Source: Geodermatophilus normandii
Lineage (GTDB): Bacteria; Actinomycetota; Actinomycetes; Mycobacteriales; Geodermatophilaceae
DNA length: 64,000 nt
Reading direction: 5' to 3'
Assembly (NCBI RefSeq): GCF_003182485.1
Contig: NZ_QGTX01000001.1
Span: 124,001-188,000, forward strand
Below the pieces are notes generated by a model, which had not been told where the DNA came from, ran no database searches, and was given only the letters and a program-made list of their open reading frames with translations. Of the stretch, positions 32,451 to 40,626 are shown one piece after another (positions within the stretch are counted from its first letter, which is position 1; the number at the start of each line of letters is the position of its first letter). A program made the translations under genes and the position numbers.

Positions 32451-33452
32451 ATGGACGCCGCCTTCGTCGCGCTGGTCGTCATCGTCGTCGTCGCCCTCGC
32501 CTTCGACTACACCAACGGGTTCCACGACGCCGCCAACGCCATCGCCGTCGCCGTCTCCACCAAGGCGCTGACACCGCGGGTGGCCCTGGCGCTCGCCGCG
32601 GTGATGAACCTCGTCGGCGCCCTGTTGTCCACCGAGGTCGCCAAGACCGTCGGCGAGGGGATCATCGACGCGCCCGTGGGCGGTGAGGGGCTGGAGATCG
32701 TCTTCGCCGCGCTGGTCGGGGCGATCACCTGGAACATGATCACCTGGTACTTCGGGCTGCCGTCGTCGTCCTCGCACGCGCTGATCGGCGGGCTGGTCGG
32801 CGCGGCGCTGGCCGCGGCGCACTCGGTGCAGTGGATGGGGATCCTCGACAAGGTCGTCATCCCGATGGTGCTCTCGCCGCTGGTCGGCTTCGGCCTGGGC
32901 TACCTGTTCATGCTGGTCATCCTGTGGACCTTCCGGCGGGCCAACGTCTCCCGCGCGAACCGCGGCTTCCGCTACGCGCAGATCGTCAGCTCGGCCACCA
33001 TGGCGCTGGGGCACGGCCTGCAGGACGCCCAGAAGACGATGGGCATCATCACGCTGGCGCTGTTCACCGCCGGGGAGATCGACGACTTCGAGGTGCCCCT
33101 CTGGGTCGTGCTGGCGGCCGCCGGCGCGATCAGCGCGGGCACCTACGCCGGCGGCTTCCGCATCATGCGCACCCTCGGCCGGCGGATCATCCAGCTCACC
33201 CCCGCGGGCGGCTTCGCCGCGCAGACGGTCGCCTCCAGCGTCATGGTCACCACCGCGACGGTCTTCGCCGTCCCGGTCTCGACCACGCACATCACGACGA
33301 CGTCGATCATGGGCGTCGGGTCGACCCGGCGGCTGTCGGCGGTGCGCTGGGGCGTGGCCGGCAACATCGTCGTCGCGTGGGTCGTCACCCTGCCCGCGGC
33401 CGGTGCGGTGGCGGCGCTGGCCTACCTCGTGACCGACCTCGTCGTCGGCTGA
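32451..33452 (+). CDS. pit: Pit-family inorganic phosphate transporter
   Basis: A 333-residue transporter with ~10 spans. The two inverted PD001131 signatures are visible: DYTNGFHDAANAIAVAVSTK near the N-terminus and QIVSSATMALGHGLQDAQKTMG in the second half, plus SSSSHALIGGLVG and VPVSTTHITTTSIMGVG. Pit proteins import metal-phosphate complexes with protons at low affinity. It is co-transcribed with the DUF47 gene. A strong hairpin terminator follows 26 bp after the stop. Confidence 0.93.
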   Translation: MDAAFVALVVIVVVALAFDYTNGFHDAANAIAVAVSTKALTPRVALALAAVMNLVGALLSTEVAKTVGEGIIDAPVGGEGLEIVFAALVGAITWNMITWYFGLPSSSSHALIGGLVGAALAAAHSVQWMGILDKVVIPMVLSPLVGFGLGYLFMLVILWTFRRANVSRANRGFRYAQIVSSATMALGHGLQDAQKTMGIITLALFTAGEIDDFEVPLWVVLAAAGAISAGTYAGGFRIMRTLGRRIIQLTPAGGFAAQTVASSVMVTTATVFAVPVSTTHITTTSIMGVGSTRRLSAVRWGVAGNIVVAWVVTLPAAGAVAALAYLVTDLVVG

Positions 33453-33478
33453 CCCTCCCCCACGGAGCCCCCCGCAGC

Positions 33479-33506
33479 GGACCCCCGGCCGACCGGCCGG
33501 GGGTCC
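33479..33506 (+). terminator. Terminator after pit
   Basis: GGACCCCCGGCC-GACC-GGCCGGGGGTCC is a perfect 12-bp stem with a 4-nt loop, extended on each side by five further pairs with one G-T wobble. No T tract follows. Confidence 0.8.
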
Positions 33507-33573
33507 GTTGCGTCGTGCGCGCGAGGTGACCGGGACCTCTCGCCCCGCCCGTCGCATATCCCGATCGATCTGG

Positions 33574-33587
33574 TAGACATAGACCCC
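33574..33587 (+). promoter_or_regulatory. Probable leaderless promoter of the Cys leader ORF
   Basis: TAGACA at 33574-33579 lies 8 nt before the leader GTG, in an AT-richer stretch (CATATCCCGATCGATCTGG upstream). There is no ribosome site, so transcription probably begins at or next to the start codon. Confidence 0.45.
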
Positions 33588-33671
33588 GTGGCGGCGACGG
33601 CGGTGCTCCTGGTGGGGCGGATCCACGTCGACCTGCTGCGCGTGTGCACGGCCACCTGTCCCGGCCGCTGA
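33588..33671 (+). CDS. Cysteine-containing leader peptide (attenuator candidate)
   Basis: A 27-residue ORF that contains GRIHVDLLRVCTATCPGR and ends with TGA. The (R)(I/L)HVDLLRV-…-C pattern is that of actinobacterial leader peptides found in front of sulfur and cysteine-related genes. In mycobacteria such small ORFs act by cysteine-responsive attenuation. Two Cys codons (TGC, TGT) sit within the last 8 codons. It lies 95 bp upstream of a TauE/SafE-type transporter that may export or import sulfur oxyanions, which fits. I infer that ribosome stalling at Cys codons controls the downstream gene. Confidence 0.7.
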   Translation: MAATAVLLVGRIHVDLLRVCTATCPGR

Positions 33672-33766
33672 CTCCCGCGCCCGTCGGCGCATCCCCCTCG
33701 CCCGTCCCGCGACGAGTCGCGCCCTGCTGCGCGCCCGCGGCCCCCTGAGACCAGGAGCCCCACCCC

Positions 33767-34771
33767 GTGAAGACCCTCATCGTGCTCGCCCTCGCCGGGC
33801 TGGGCGCCCAGCTCGTCGACGGGAGCCTGGGCATGGCCTACGGCGTCACCTCGACGACGCTGCTGCTCGCCTTCGGCACCAACCCCGCCGCCGCCTCGGC
33901 CACGGTCCACTTCGCCGAGATCGGCACCAGCCTGATGTCGGGCGTCGCCCACTGGAAGTTCGGCAACGTCGACTGGAAGGTCGTCGCCAAGGTCGGCGTC
34001 CCGGGTGCCGTCGGCGCGTTCCTCGGCGCGCAGGTCCTCTCCGGTCTGTCCACCGAGGTCGCCGCGCCGGTGATGTCGCTCATCCTCCTCGCGCTCGGCG
34101 CCTACCTGCTGGTCCGCTTCACCCTCCGCGGTATCGACCGCCGCAACCTCGGCAAGCCGGTCCGCAAGCGCTTCCTCGGCCCGCTCGGCCTGGTCGCCGG
34201 CTTCGTCGACGCGACCGGCGGCGGCGGCTGGGGCCCGGTGGGCACCCCGGCACTGCTGGCCAGCGGCCGGATGGAGCCGCGCAAGGTGATCGGCTCGATC
34301 GACACCTCCGAGTTCCTCGTCGCGCTGGCCGCCAGCCTGGGGTTCCTGCTCGCGCTCGGCTCGCAGGGCGTCAACTGGACGTGGGCGCTGGGCCTGCTGG
34401 CCGGTGGCCTGGTCGCCGCCCCGCTGGCCGCCTGGCTGGTCCGGCACGTGCCGCCGCGGCTGCTCGGCTCCCTCGTCGGCGGGATGATCGTCCTGACCAA
34501 CACCCGCACGCTGCTGCGCAGCGACTGGATCGACGCCCCCGACGCGGTCCGCTACGCGGTCTACGCGGTGATCTACGTGATCTGGGCCGCCGCCGTCGCC
34601 CACTCCTTCCGGCAGTACCGCAAGGACCGGGCGCAGGAGTCCGCCGACGCGCTCGCCGCCGAGGCCGCCCGCCTGGCCGAGCAGCCGGAGCTGCACACGC
34701 CCGACGCCGCGGACGCCGCGGACCTCGAGCGCAGCCTGCGCGCCGGCCGCCCGGCCGACCCGCGCGACTAG
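33767..34771 (+). CDS. TauE/SafE (TSUP) family sulfur-compound transporter
   Basis: A 334-residue membrane protein with about eight spans. The N-terminal repeat reads GAQLVDGSLGMAYGVTSTTLLLA and the second repeat GFVDATGGGGWGPVGTPALLASG, the two TSUP motifs that form the substrate path. Members move sulfite, sulfonates or thiosulfate-like ions. Residues ~280-334 form a charged Ala/Glu-rich cytoplasmic tail. The GTG start has an AGGAG ribosome site. The Cys leader ORF upstream indicates regulation by sulfur status. The stop is TAG. Confidence 0.87.
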   Translation: MKTLIVLALAGLGAQLVDGSLGMAYGVTSTTLLLAFGTNPAAASATVHFAEIGTSLMSGVAHWKFGNVDWKVVAKVGVPGAVGAFLGAQVLSGLSTEVAAPVMSLILLALGAYLLVRFTLRGIDRRNLGKPVRKRFLGPLGLVAGFVDATGGGGWGPVGTPALLASGRMEPRKVIGSIDTSEFLVALAASLGFLLALGSQGVNWTWALGLLAGGLVAAPLAAWLVRHVPPRLLGSLVGGMIVLTNTRTLLRSDWIDAPDAVRYAVYAVIYVIWAAAVAHSFRQYRKDRAQESADALAAEAARLAEQPELHTPDAADAADLERSLRAGRPADPRD

Positions 34772-34783
34772 CGGCAGCACGAG

Positions 34784-34819
34784 GAGAGGCCCCGTCCGGT
34801 CCGCCGGGCGGGGCCTCTC
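34784..34819. terminator. Bidirectional terminator between TSUP and epimerase genes
   Basis: GAGAGGCCCCG (34784-34794) pairs with CGGGGCCTCTC (34809-34819) across a 14-nt loop that can pair further. It lies between two convergent stops (34771 and 34826) and so can serve both. Confidence 0.75.
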
Positions 34820-34825
34820 GCCGTC

Positions 34826-35806
34826 TCAGCGGCCGGACGTCAGGGCGGACTCGAGCTCCTCGGGCAGGCCCGGCTCGGGCAGCCCACGAGGCGGAGGCCG
34901 CCGCTCGTCGGTCGCCCGGAGCCATGCCCAGGTGTCCGCCAGCGTCTCCCGCAGCGGCCGGCTGGGCAGCCCGAGCGCCCGGGCACGGATCGTGTCGACG
35001 TCCCACGCGGTCCGCGCCATTTCTCGGGGCAACCACAGCGGGACGTGCAGCCACGGCTCGACACCGGCGGCCAGCAGGTCCTCCTCGGGCACCTCCACGA
35101 ACTCCGCGTCGCTGCCGGTGACCTCCCGGCACGCCCAGAGCAGCCCGCCCAACGTCGTCATCCCGGCGGGGCCGGTCGCGTTCACCGGCCCGGTCTCCCC
35201 GCGCTCGGCCATCTCGACCAGCCAGCCGGCCAGGTCACGGACGTCGACCAGCGCGATCGGCTGGTCGAGTGCGTCGGGGACGACGACGCGGCCGCCGCGG
35301 GCGATCCGCTGCAGCCACCACGGCAGCCGGCGGACGTTGTCGTCCGGCCCGACGATCAGCCCGGCGCGGGCGGTGAGGAAGCCCCTGCCGACGGCCGCGG
35401 CGAGGACCCGCTCGGCGTGGGCCTTGTTCGGGCCGTAGTCGTCGTCGTCGGTGTCCCAGGTCGGCTCGACGTCCTCGGGGCCCACCGGGCCCGGCGGCCA
35501 GTTCGCGTAGGCGTTGAGGCTGCTGGTGAACGCGTAGCCGCGCACGCCGGCCAGCACGGCCGCGGCGTTGTCGGCGGCGGCGCGGGTCTGGCAGGAGGTG
35601 TCGACGACGAGGTCCGGCGTCCGGTCCGCCAGTGCGCGCGGCAGGGCGTCGGGGTCGTCCCGGTCGCCGTGCAGCGCGCGGACGCCGTCCGGGGGGCGGC
35701 CGGTGACGCCGCGGGTGAAGGTGGCCACCTCGTGGCCGCGGTCGAGGGCCGCCGCCACCACGTGCCGGCCCAGGAAGACGGTGCCGCCGAGGACGAGGAG
35801 TCGCAT
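34826..35806 (-). CDS. NAD-dependent epimerase/dehydratase-family protein
   Basis: A 326-residue short-chain (extended) reductase-like protein. It starts MRLLVLGGTVFLGRHVVAAAL with the Gly-rich NAD(P) loop; the usual YxxxK pair is represented by DDDYGPNKAHAERVL. FTSSLNAYANWPPG supplies the catalytic Ser region. Such proteins act on nucleotide sugars or are RNA-binding relatives (CSP41-like). A second domain (VNATGPAGMTTLGGLLWACREV) is typical of the actinobacterial reductase group. The substrate is unknown. The ATG is at 35806. Confidence 0.75.
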   Translation of the reverse strand: MRLLVLGGTVFLGRHVVAAALDRGHEVATFTRGVTGRPPDGVRALHGDRDDPDALPRALADRTPDLVVDTSCQTRAAADNAAAVLAGVRGYAFTSSLNAYANWPPGPVGPEDVEPTWDTDDDDYGPNKAHAERVLAAAVGRGFLTARAGLIVGPDDNVRRLPWWLQRIARGGRVVVPDALDQPIALVDVRDLAGWLVEMAERGETGPVNATGPAGMTTLGGLLWACREVTGSDAEFVEVPEEDLLAAGVEPWLHVPLWLPREMARTAWDVDTIRARALGLPSRPLRETLADTWAWLRATDERRPPPRGLPEPGLPEELESALTSGR

Positions 35807-35869
35807 GCACGCAGCCCAGCCCAGCGGCTCGCCCGCCGTCCAGCCGGTTCGCGGACGGCGTACCCGGTC

Positions 35870-36370
35870 CTACACCGCGCGGGTGACCACGGGCAGGTCG
35901 GGCACCTGCGGCAGGGGCTGGGAGCGCGCGGCGGCGAGCACCATCTGCGGCGAGCGCGGCAGGCCGCGGCGGGTGCACAGGCGCAGGGCGCGCACGCCGG
36001 TGATGACGTCGGTCTCCGGCGGCACGACCAGCAGGTGGGCGACCCGGTTGCCGCCGCCCCAGGTCAGGCAGACCACGCCGGGGTCCATGCTGCGGAAGCC
36101 ACCGGTGCGCACCACGCGGCCGTCGACGACGAGCTTGCGCGGCGCCGGCAGCCACGGGTCCAGCGGATAGGTGAAGCGCTCGACCCGCACACCGCGGCGG
36201 TCGAGCGCGGCGACGAGCTCGGGCACCTCCACGGCGAGGTCGTGCGTGCGGGGGTACCACGCCCCGTCGAAGGTGTTCTCCCCCGACCCCGCATCGGCCC
36301 GCAGGCTCACGCGGACGTCGATGCCGCCGCGGAAGCCCTCCGCTCCCCACACCGCCTGGGTCGTCGTCAT
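35870..36370 (-). CDS. DUF5994-family protein
   Basis: A 166-residue cytosolic protein, with segments GAWYPRTHDLAVEVPELVAALDRRG, ERFTYPLDPWLPAPRKLVVDG and CLTWGGGNRVAHLLVVPPETD. These are the hallmark of DUF5994, an actinobacterial family of unknown function: a W-P-R-T/S pattern early and a WGGG-H-LLVVPP pattern late. No catalytic residues are defined. ATG 36370 is chosen; a purine-rich ribosome site is weak. The stop is TAG. It is monocistronic. Confidence 0.7.
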   Translation of the reverse strand: MTTTQAVWGAEGFRGGIDVRVSLRADAGSGENTFDGAWYPRTHDLAVEVPELVAALDRRGVRVERFTYPLDPWLPAPRKLVVDGRVVRTGGFRSMDPGVVCLTWGGGNRVAHLLVVPPETDVITGVRALRLCTRRGLPRSPQMVLAAARSQPLPQVPDLPVVTRAV

Positions 36371-36531
36371 CAGCAGTCCCCGCCTCCCGCTCGCGCGCCG
36401 CGGACCCGCGTCCGGGTCCACCGGACGACCGTAGGTCGGCGCGTCGCCGGGTCCCGGCGAGCCGGAGCCGGGCCTGTCGCCGGCACACGGCCGGTCATCA
36501 CGATCGGTCACGATCCGGTCACGACGCCCCC
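36371..36531. other. Intergenic region, no gene seen
   Basis: It holds the promoter of the DUF5994 gene. A short GGTCACGATC direct repetition occurs around 36496-36522. I see no RNA gene. Confidence 0.3.
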
Positions 36532-36553
36532 GTGCACGTCCGCGGACGTGCAC
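36532..36553. repeat. 22-bp perfect palindrome
   Basis: Half-site GTGCACGTCCG is followed directly by its reverse complement CGGACGTGCAC, with no loop. It lies 2 bp from the typA terminator. A close relative forms the arms of the terminator at 47417-47461, so the unit may be a dispersed intergenic element. Confidence 0.65.
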
Positions 36554-36554
36554 G

Positions 36555-36586
36555 GAGCCCCCGTCCGGCGGACCGGACGGGGGCTC
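36555..36586 (-). terminator. Terminator after typA
   Basis: A perfect 14-bp stem, GAGCCCCCGTCCGG paired with its complement, around a CGGA tetraloop, 22 bp after the typA stop. No T tract follows. Confidence 0.8.
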
Positions 36587-36607
36587 CTGGACGCCCTGTG
36601 CGGGGCG

Positions 36608-38503
36608 TTACGAGACGGGCTTGGGCTTGCGGTTCTTGGCCTTGCCGCGCTCGGTCTGGTCGAGCACCACCTTGCGGATGCGGACCGAGGCCGGGGTGAC
36701 CTCCACGCACTCGTCCTCGGCGCAGAACTCCAGCGCCTGCTCCAGGTTCAGGATGCGCGGCGGGATCAGCCGCTCCAGCTCCTCGGAGGTGGACTTGCGC
36801 ATGTTGGTGAGCTTCTTCTCCTTGGTGATGTTCACGTCCATGTCGTCCGGACGGGAGTTCTCACCGACGATCATGCCCTCGTAGACGTCCGTGCCCGGCT
36901 GCACCATGAGCTGGCCGCGCTCCTGCAGCGAGAACATCGAGTACGTCGTCGCCACGCCCTGGCGGTCGGCGACCAGCGAGCCGGTCGGCCGGGCGCGCAT
37001 GTCGCCCAGCCACGGCTCGTAGCCCTCGAGGTTGTGGTTGAGGACGCCGGTGCCGCGGGTCTCGGTGAGGAACTCGGTGCGGAACCCGATGAGGCCGCGC
37101 GAGGGGACGACGTACTCCATCCGCGCCCAGCCGGTGTCGTGGTGCACCAGGTTCTCCAGCCGCCCGCGCCGGGTGGCCAGGGCCTGGGTCAGCGTGCCCA
37201 CGTACTCGCCGGGGGTGTCGATCGTGACCCGCTCGACGGGCTCGTGGAGCTTGCCGTCGATGACCTTGGTGACGACGGTCGGGCGGCCGACGGTGAGCTC
37301 GAACTCCTCGCGGCGCAGCTGCTCGACGAGGATCGCCAGCGCGAGCTCGCCGCGGCCCTGCATCTCCCAGGTGTCGGGACGCTCGGTGGGCAGCATGCGC
37401 ACCGAGACGTTGCCGACCAGCTCCTGGTCGAGGCGGTTCTTGATCAGCCGCGCGGTGAGCTTCTTGCCCGACCGGCCCGACAGCGGCGAGGTGTTGATCC
37501 CGATGGTGATCGAGATTGACGGCTCGTCGACGGTCAGCGGCGGCAGCGGGCGCGGGTCGTTCGGGTCGGCGAGGGTGTCGCCGATCATGACGTCCTCGAT
37601 GCCGGCGATGGCGACGAGCTCGCCGGGTCCGGCGCTCTCGGCCGGGGTGCGGGTGAGCCCCTCGGTGACCAGCAGCTCGGTGATCTTGACGTTCTTGATG
37701 CTGCCGTCGGTCCGGCACCAGGCGACCGTCTGGCCGCTCTTCATCGTCCCGGAGTGGATGCGCAGCAGCGCCAGCCGGCCGAGGTAGGGCGAGGCGTCGA
37801 GGTTGGTGACCTGCGCGCGCAGCGGCTCCTCGGCGTCGTAGACCGGCGCCGGGATGGTGTCGAGCAGCGTCTTCACCAGCGGGGCGAGGTCCGGGCTGTC
37901 GGGCGAGGTGCCGTCGGCGGGCCGGGTGAGCGAGGCCTGCCCGGTCTTGCCGTTGCTGTAGACGATCGGGAAGTCGAGGTTGTCGACGTCCATGCCGGAG
38001 TCCTCGAGCAGCTCCATGAACAGCTCGTAGGTCTCGTCGACGACCTCGCCGATGCGGGCGTCGGAGCGGTCGGTCTTGTTGACCACGAGGATCACCGGCA
38101 TCCCCTTGCCCAGCGCCTTGCGCAGGACGAAGCGGGTCTGCGGCAGCGGGCCCTCGGAGGCGTCCACGAGCAGCACGACGCCGTCGACCATCGACAGGCC
38201 GCGCTCGACCTCGCCACCGAAGTCGGCGTGGCCGGGGGTGTCGACGATGTTGACGACGACGGGGTTGCCGTTCTCGTCGGCCAGGTGGATCGCGGTGTTC
38301 TTGGCCAGGATGGTGATGCCGCGCTCACGCTCGAGGTCCATCGAGTCCATGACGCGGTCCTGCGTGGAGTCGTTGTCCGTCCCCTCGCCCTTGGCGCGCC
38401 CGAGGGCGCCTGCCTGGCGGAGGAGGGCGTCGACGAGGGTCGTCTTCCCGTGGTCGACGTGGGCGATGATCGCCACGTTGCGCAGGTCGTCGCGGGTGGG
38501 CAT
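36608..38503 (-). CDS. typA: Ribosome-associated GTPase TypA/BipA
   Basis: A 631-residue translational GTPase. It starts [23 protein letters not shown] (G1), with the switch I region [28 protein letters not shown] (G3) and NKTDRSDAR (G4). The EF-G-like domains III and V and the BipA-specific C-terminus ([26 protein letters not shown]) follow. BipA binds the 70S ribosome and helps 50S assembly and stress adaptation. ATG 38503 gives the usual N-terminus; a longer start at 38554 adds 17 residues not expected for the family. The stop is TAA. Confidence 0.97.
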   Translation of the reverse strand: MPTRDDLRNVAIIAHVDHGKTTLVDALLRQAGALGRAKGEGTDNDSTQDRVMDSMDLERERGITILAKNTAIHLADENGNPVVVNIVDTPGHADFGGEVERGLSMVDGVVLLVDASEGPLPQTRFVLRKALGKGMPVILVVNKTDRSDARIGEVVDETYELFMELLEDSGMDVDNLDFPIVYSNGKTGQASLTRPADGTSPDSPDLAPLVKTLLDTIPAPVYDAEEPLRAQVTNLDASPYLGRLALLRIHSGTMKSGQTVAWCRTDGSIKNVKITELLVTEGLTRTPAESAGPGELVAIAGIEDVMIGDTLADPNDPRPLPPLTVDEPSISITIGINTSPLSGRSGKKLTARLIKNRLDQELVGNVSVRMLPTERPDTWEMQGRGELALAILVEQLRREEFELTVGRPTVVTKVIDGKLHEPVERVTIDTPGEYVGTLTQALATRRGRLENLVHHDTGWARMEYVVPSRGLIGFRTEFLTETRGTGVLNHNLEGYEPWLGDMRARPTGSLVADRQGVATTYSMFSLQERGQLMVQPGTDVYEGMIVGENSRPDDMDVNITKEKKLTNMRKSTSEELERLIPPRILNLEQALEFCAEDECVEVTPASVRIRKVVLDQTERGKAKNRKPKPVS

Positions 38504-38610
38504 GCGGAAGGGCACCTCAGGGAGAGTCAGGGGGTTCCCGCGGCGGCTGCGCACGCGGTACCACGGACAACGGCCGCCGGGGTCGCGACCTTCCCACCCA
38601 GCTTAGGGGC

Positions 38611-38691
38611 TCAGCGCGCGGGAACCCCCGGCTGCGGGCGGTCGGCCAGGGCATCCGTCACCCCGGCGGCGGTGATCGTGACCAGACTCAC
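38611..38691 (-). pseudogene. C-terminal remnant of a small membrane protein gene
   Basis: Within the 319-bp region upstream of typA, a minus-strand frame reads SLVTITAAGVTDALADRP and then stops after QPGVPAR. It closely matches the C-terminus of the gene 130 bp further on (GLVTLAAAGVTYAVADRPVPGGSTR). A second short frame (38696-38773, ending VLRTEPAERRAAV) abuts it. I read this as a decayed partial duplication. It has no ribosome site. Confidence 0.45.
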
Positions 38692-38822
38692 GGCCTCAGA
38701 CGGCGGCGCGGCGCTCCGCCGGCTCCGTCCGCAGGACCTCGGGGAGCCATCCCGGGTCGACTCGCGTCGTCACGCCGGCAGGATGGCGAGCCGCACCTCG
38801 CGGCGCCACGTCCGCGCCGGGG

Positions 38823-39173
38823 TCAGCGGGTGGACCCGCCGGGCACCGGCCGGTCGGCGACCGCGTACGTGACCCCCGCGGCGGCGAGTGTCACCAGGCC
38901 GACGGCCAGCCAGGCCGGCAGCCCGACGCCGAGGGCCAGCACGTGCGCCAGGACGAACGCCCCCACGTAGAGGCCGCCGAGGCCGAGGGCGACGGCCCAG
39001 CCGCGGCGCTGCACCCACAGGGTGGCCGCGCCCACCCCCGCAGCGGCGAACACCGCGCCGCCGAGGGCCCGGATCCCGGTGCCCTGCGCGACGCCGAAGC
39101 CGGCCGCCAGCCCGACGGCGACGAGGACGGCGGAGGACAGCCGGGTGCGGGCACGCGTGAGCGACGACGTCAT
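38823..39173 (-). CDS. Small four-span membrane protein
   Basis: A 116-residue hydrophobic protein with four predicted spans (VLVAVGLAAGFGVAQGTG, GGAVFAAAGVGAATLWV, WAVALGLGGLYVGAFVLAHVLAL and AVGLVTLAAAGVTYAVA) and a short polar tail ending DRPVPGGSTR. The start is ATG 39173. The conserved-looking pattern is common among uncharacterised actinobacterial membrane proteins. A truncated copy of its C-terminus lies downstream (38611-38691). Function is unknown. Confidence 0.6.
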   Translation of the reverse strand: MTSSLTRARTRLSSAVLVAVGLAAGFGVAQGTGIRALGGAVFAAAGVGAATLWVQRRGWAVALGLGGLYVGAFVLAHVLALGVGLPAWLAVGLVTLAAAGVTYAVADRPVPGGSTR

Positions 39174-39222
39174 GCCCCCAGTGTCCCCTCGGCCGGCGCG
39201 CGGATGACCAGGTGAGCTGATC

Positions 39223-39328
39223 GTGCCGCGTCCTGGCTCACGGTCCACGGTGAACCAGGACGCGCCGCGGTGAGCCAGGACGCGCCGCGGTGAGCCAGGA
39301 CGCGGCACGGTGAGCCAGGAGCCGCGGA
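39223..39328. repeat. Array of four direct and one inverted ~20-bp repeats
   Basis: Unit GGTGAGCCAGGACGCGCCGC recurs with few changes at 39249-39268, 39269-39288, 39289-39308 and 39309-39328. An exact inverted copy of the third-unit core (GTGCCGCGTCCTGGCTCAC) lies at 39223-39241. There are no spacers, so this is not CRISPR. The array sits between two minus-strand genes and can fold into a hairpin between the inverted copy and unit three. Confidence 0.8.
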
Positions 39329-39345
39329 GGGTCCCGGACGCGCGA

Positions 39346-39376
39346 GGGCCCCGGACGCCAGCGGCGTCCGGGGCCC
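39346..39376 (-). terminator. Terminator after yceI
   Basis: GGGCCCCGGACGCC pairs perfectly with GGCGTCCGGGGCCC around an AGC loop, extended by A-T pairs. It lies 14 bp after the YceI stop. Confidence 0.8.
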
Positions 39377-39389
39377 TTCGACGGGTGGA

Positions 39390-39953
39390 TCAGGCAGTGC
39401 GGAGCACGGCCTCGATCTCGAGCTCGACGTCGATCTTGTCGCCGACGACGACGCCGCCGCCGTCCATCGGCAGGTCGATGTCGACGCCGTAGGCCTTGCG
39501 GGAGATGGAGGTCTTGGCGCTGAAGCCGGCGCGGTAGCCGCCGTAGGCGTCGGGGCCGAAGCCGTTGAGCTCGAGGGCCAGCGTGACCGGCTTGGTGATG
39601 CCCTTGATGGTCAGGTCGCCCTGCACGGTCCAGTCCTCACCGTCGGCGACGACGCCGGTGGAGCGGAAGGTCATCACGGTGTGGTTGCCGACGTCGAAGA
39701 AGTCGGCGGAGCGGATGTGCGCGTCGCGCTGCTCCTGGCGGGTGTCGATCGAGTCCATGTCGATCGTGGCGTTCACCGCGGAGGCGGCCGGGTCCTCGCC
39801 GGTGACGATCTCGCCGGAGAACTTCGTGAAGTAGCCGCGGACCTTGCTCACCATCATGTGGCGGACGGAGAAGCCGACGGTGGAGTGGGTGGCGTCGATG
39901 TCCCAGGTGCCGGCGACGTAGCCGGGGATCTGAACGGCGGTGGTGCTGGTCAT
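39390..39953 (-). CDS. YceI-family lipid-binding protein
   Basis: A 187-residue protein of the YceI (lipocalin-like) family: GTWDIDATHSTVGFSVRHMMVSKVRGYF at the N-terminus and RSADFFDVGNHTVMTFRST, then TIKGITKPVTLALEL. YceI proteins form a long beta barrel that binds an isoprenoid or other lipid. No signal peptide is present, so it is cytoplasmic here. It is divergent from a MarR gene, and the gap holds two similar operator-like sites. ATG at 39953. Confidence 0.92.
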   Translation of the reverse strand: MTSTTAVQIPGYVAGTWDIDATHSTVGFSVRHMMVSKVRGYFTKFSGEIVTGEDPAASAVNATIDMDSIDTRQEQRDAHIRSADFFDVGNHTVMTFRSTGVVADGEDWTVQGDLTIKGITKPVTLALELNGFGPDAYGGYRAGFSAKTSISRKAYGVDIDLPMDGGGVVVGDKIDVELEIEAVLRTA

Positions 39954-39968
39954 GGTCGGGCCCCTCAG

Positions 39969-40020
39969 TAGTTGAGCGTTTGAGCTTCCGCGGTCCGTAG
40001 CGTAGTTGAGCGCTTGACTA
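39969..40020. promoter_or_regulatory. Twin MarR operator-like sites between yceI and marR
   Basis: TAGTTGAGCGTTTGAGCT (39969-39986) and TAGTTGAGCGCTTGACTA (40003-40020) share the core TAGTTGAGCG and are spaced 34 bp. The second is a near palindrome (7 of 9 half-site bases). The gap between the divergent genes is clearly AT-richer. A TTGAGC -35 inside site two and TACGCT -10 (40030-40035) give a MarR promoter overlapped by the site. Confidence 0.6.
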
Positions 40021-40041
40021 TTCCGCCAGTACGCTGAGGGC

Positions 40042-40548
40042 ATGACGACGCAGGTGTCACCCGGTGCGGGGTCGGCGCCCGAGCCGCCCGTCGGGGAGCC
40101 GCGCTGGCTCGACGCCGAGGAGCAGCGGGCCTGGCGTGCGTGGCTCTACAGCTCCCAGCTGCTCAACGACCGGCTCGACCGCGAGCTGACGCGGGCCACC
40201 GGCATCCCGCACGCCTACTACGAGATCCTCGTGCAGCTGTCGGAGACGCCCGGGCGGCAGATGCGGATGAGCGAGCTCGCCGACCGCTGCCTGTCCTCCC
40301 GCAGCCGCCTGTCCCACGCGGTGTCCCGGCTCGAGGAGCGCGGCTGGGTGCGCCGGCAGGTCTGCGCCGAGGACGGCCGCGGGCTGCTCGCCGTCCTCAC
40401 CGACGAGGGCTTCGCCGCCCTGGAGGCCGCGGCGCCGATCCACGTCGAGGGGGTGCGCACCCACCTGTTCGACCAGCTCACGCCGGAGCAGGTCGCGGCG
40501 ATGCGCGACCTCGGCGAGACGCTGCTGCGCCACCTCGACCCCACGTAG
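40042..40548 (+). CDS. MarR-family transcriptional regulator
   Basis: A 168-residue MarR protein. The winged helix runs ~55-120: RQMRMSELADRCLSSRSRLSHAVSRLEERGWVRRQVCAEDGRG, with the wing at GRGLLAVLTDEG. A single Cys (about residue 110, VRRQVCAED) near the wing could allow oxidation sensing, but the N-terminal Cys of OhrR is absent. It is divergent from the YceI gene and probably represses both genes from the twin sites. The ATG is 6 nt behind the -10 box, so the mRNA is likely leaderless. The stop is TAG. Confidence 0.87.
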   Translation: MTTQVSPGAGSAPEPPVGEPRWLDAEEQRAWRAWLYSSQLLNDRLDRELTRATGIPHAYYEILVQLSETPGRQMRMSELADRCLSSRSRLSHAVSRLEERGWVRRQVCAEDGRGLLAVLTDEGFAALEAAAPIHVEGVRTHLFDQLTPEQVAAMRDLGETLLRHLDPT

Positions 40549-40613
40549 GCCTCCGCCCCCGGCACGACGGGCCGGTCCTCCCCCGGGTGGACGACGGAGC
40601 ACGCGTCGCTGCC

Positions 40614-40619
40614 TAGGGT
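40614..40619 (+). promoter_or_regulatory. -10 box of leaderless histidine kinase transcript
   Basis: TAGGGT followed by 7 nt and ATG at 40627. The same TAGGGTCG…ATG arrangement, with identical spacing, precedes the gene at 63970. Confidence 0.55.
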
Positions 40620-40626
40620 CGTCGCG

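Noticed and set aside
39223-39328. CRISPR array
   Set aside because: The repeats are contiguous, with no spacers, and no cas genes are near.
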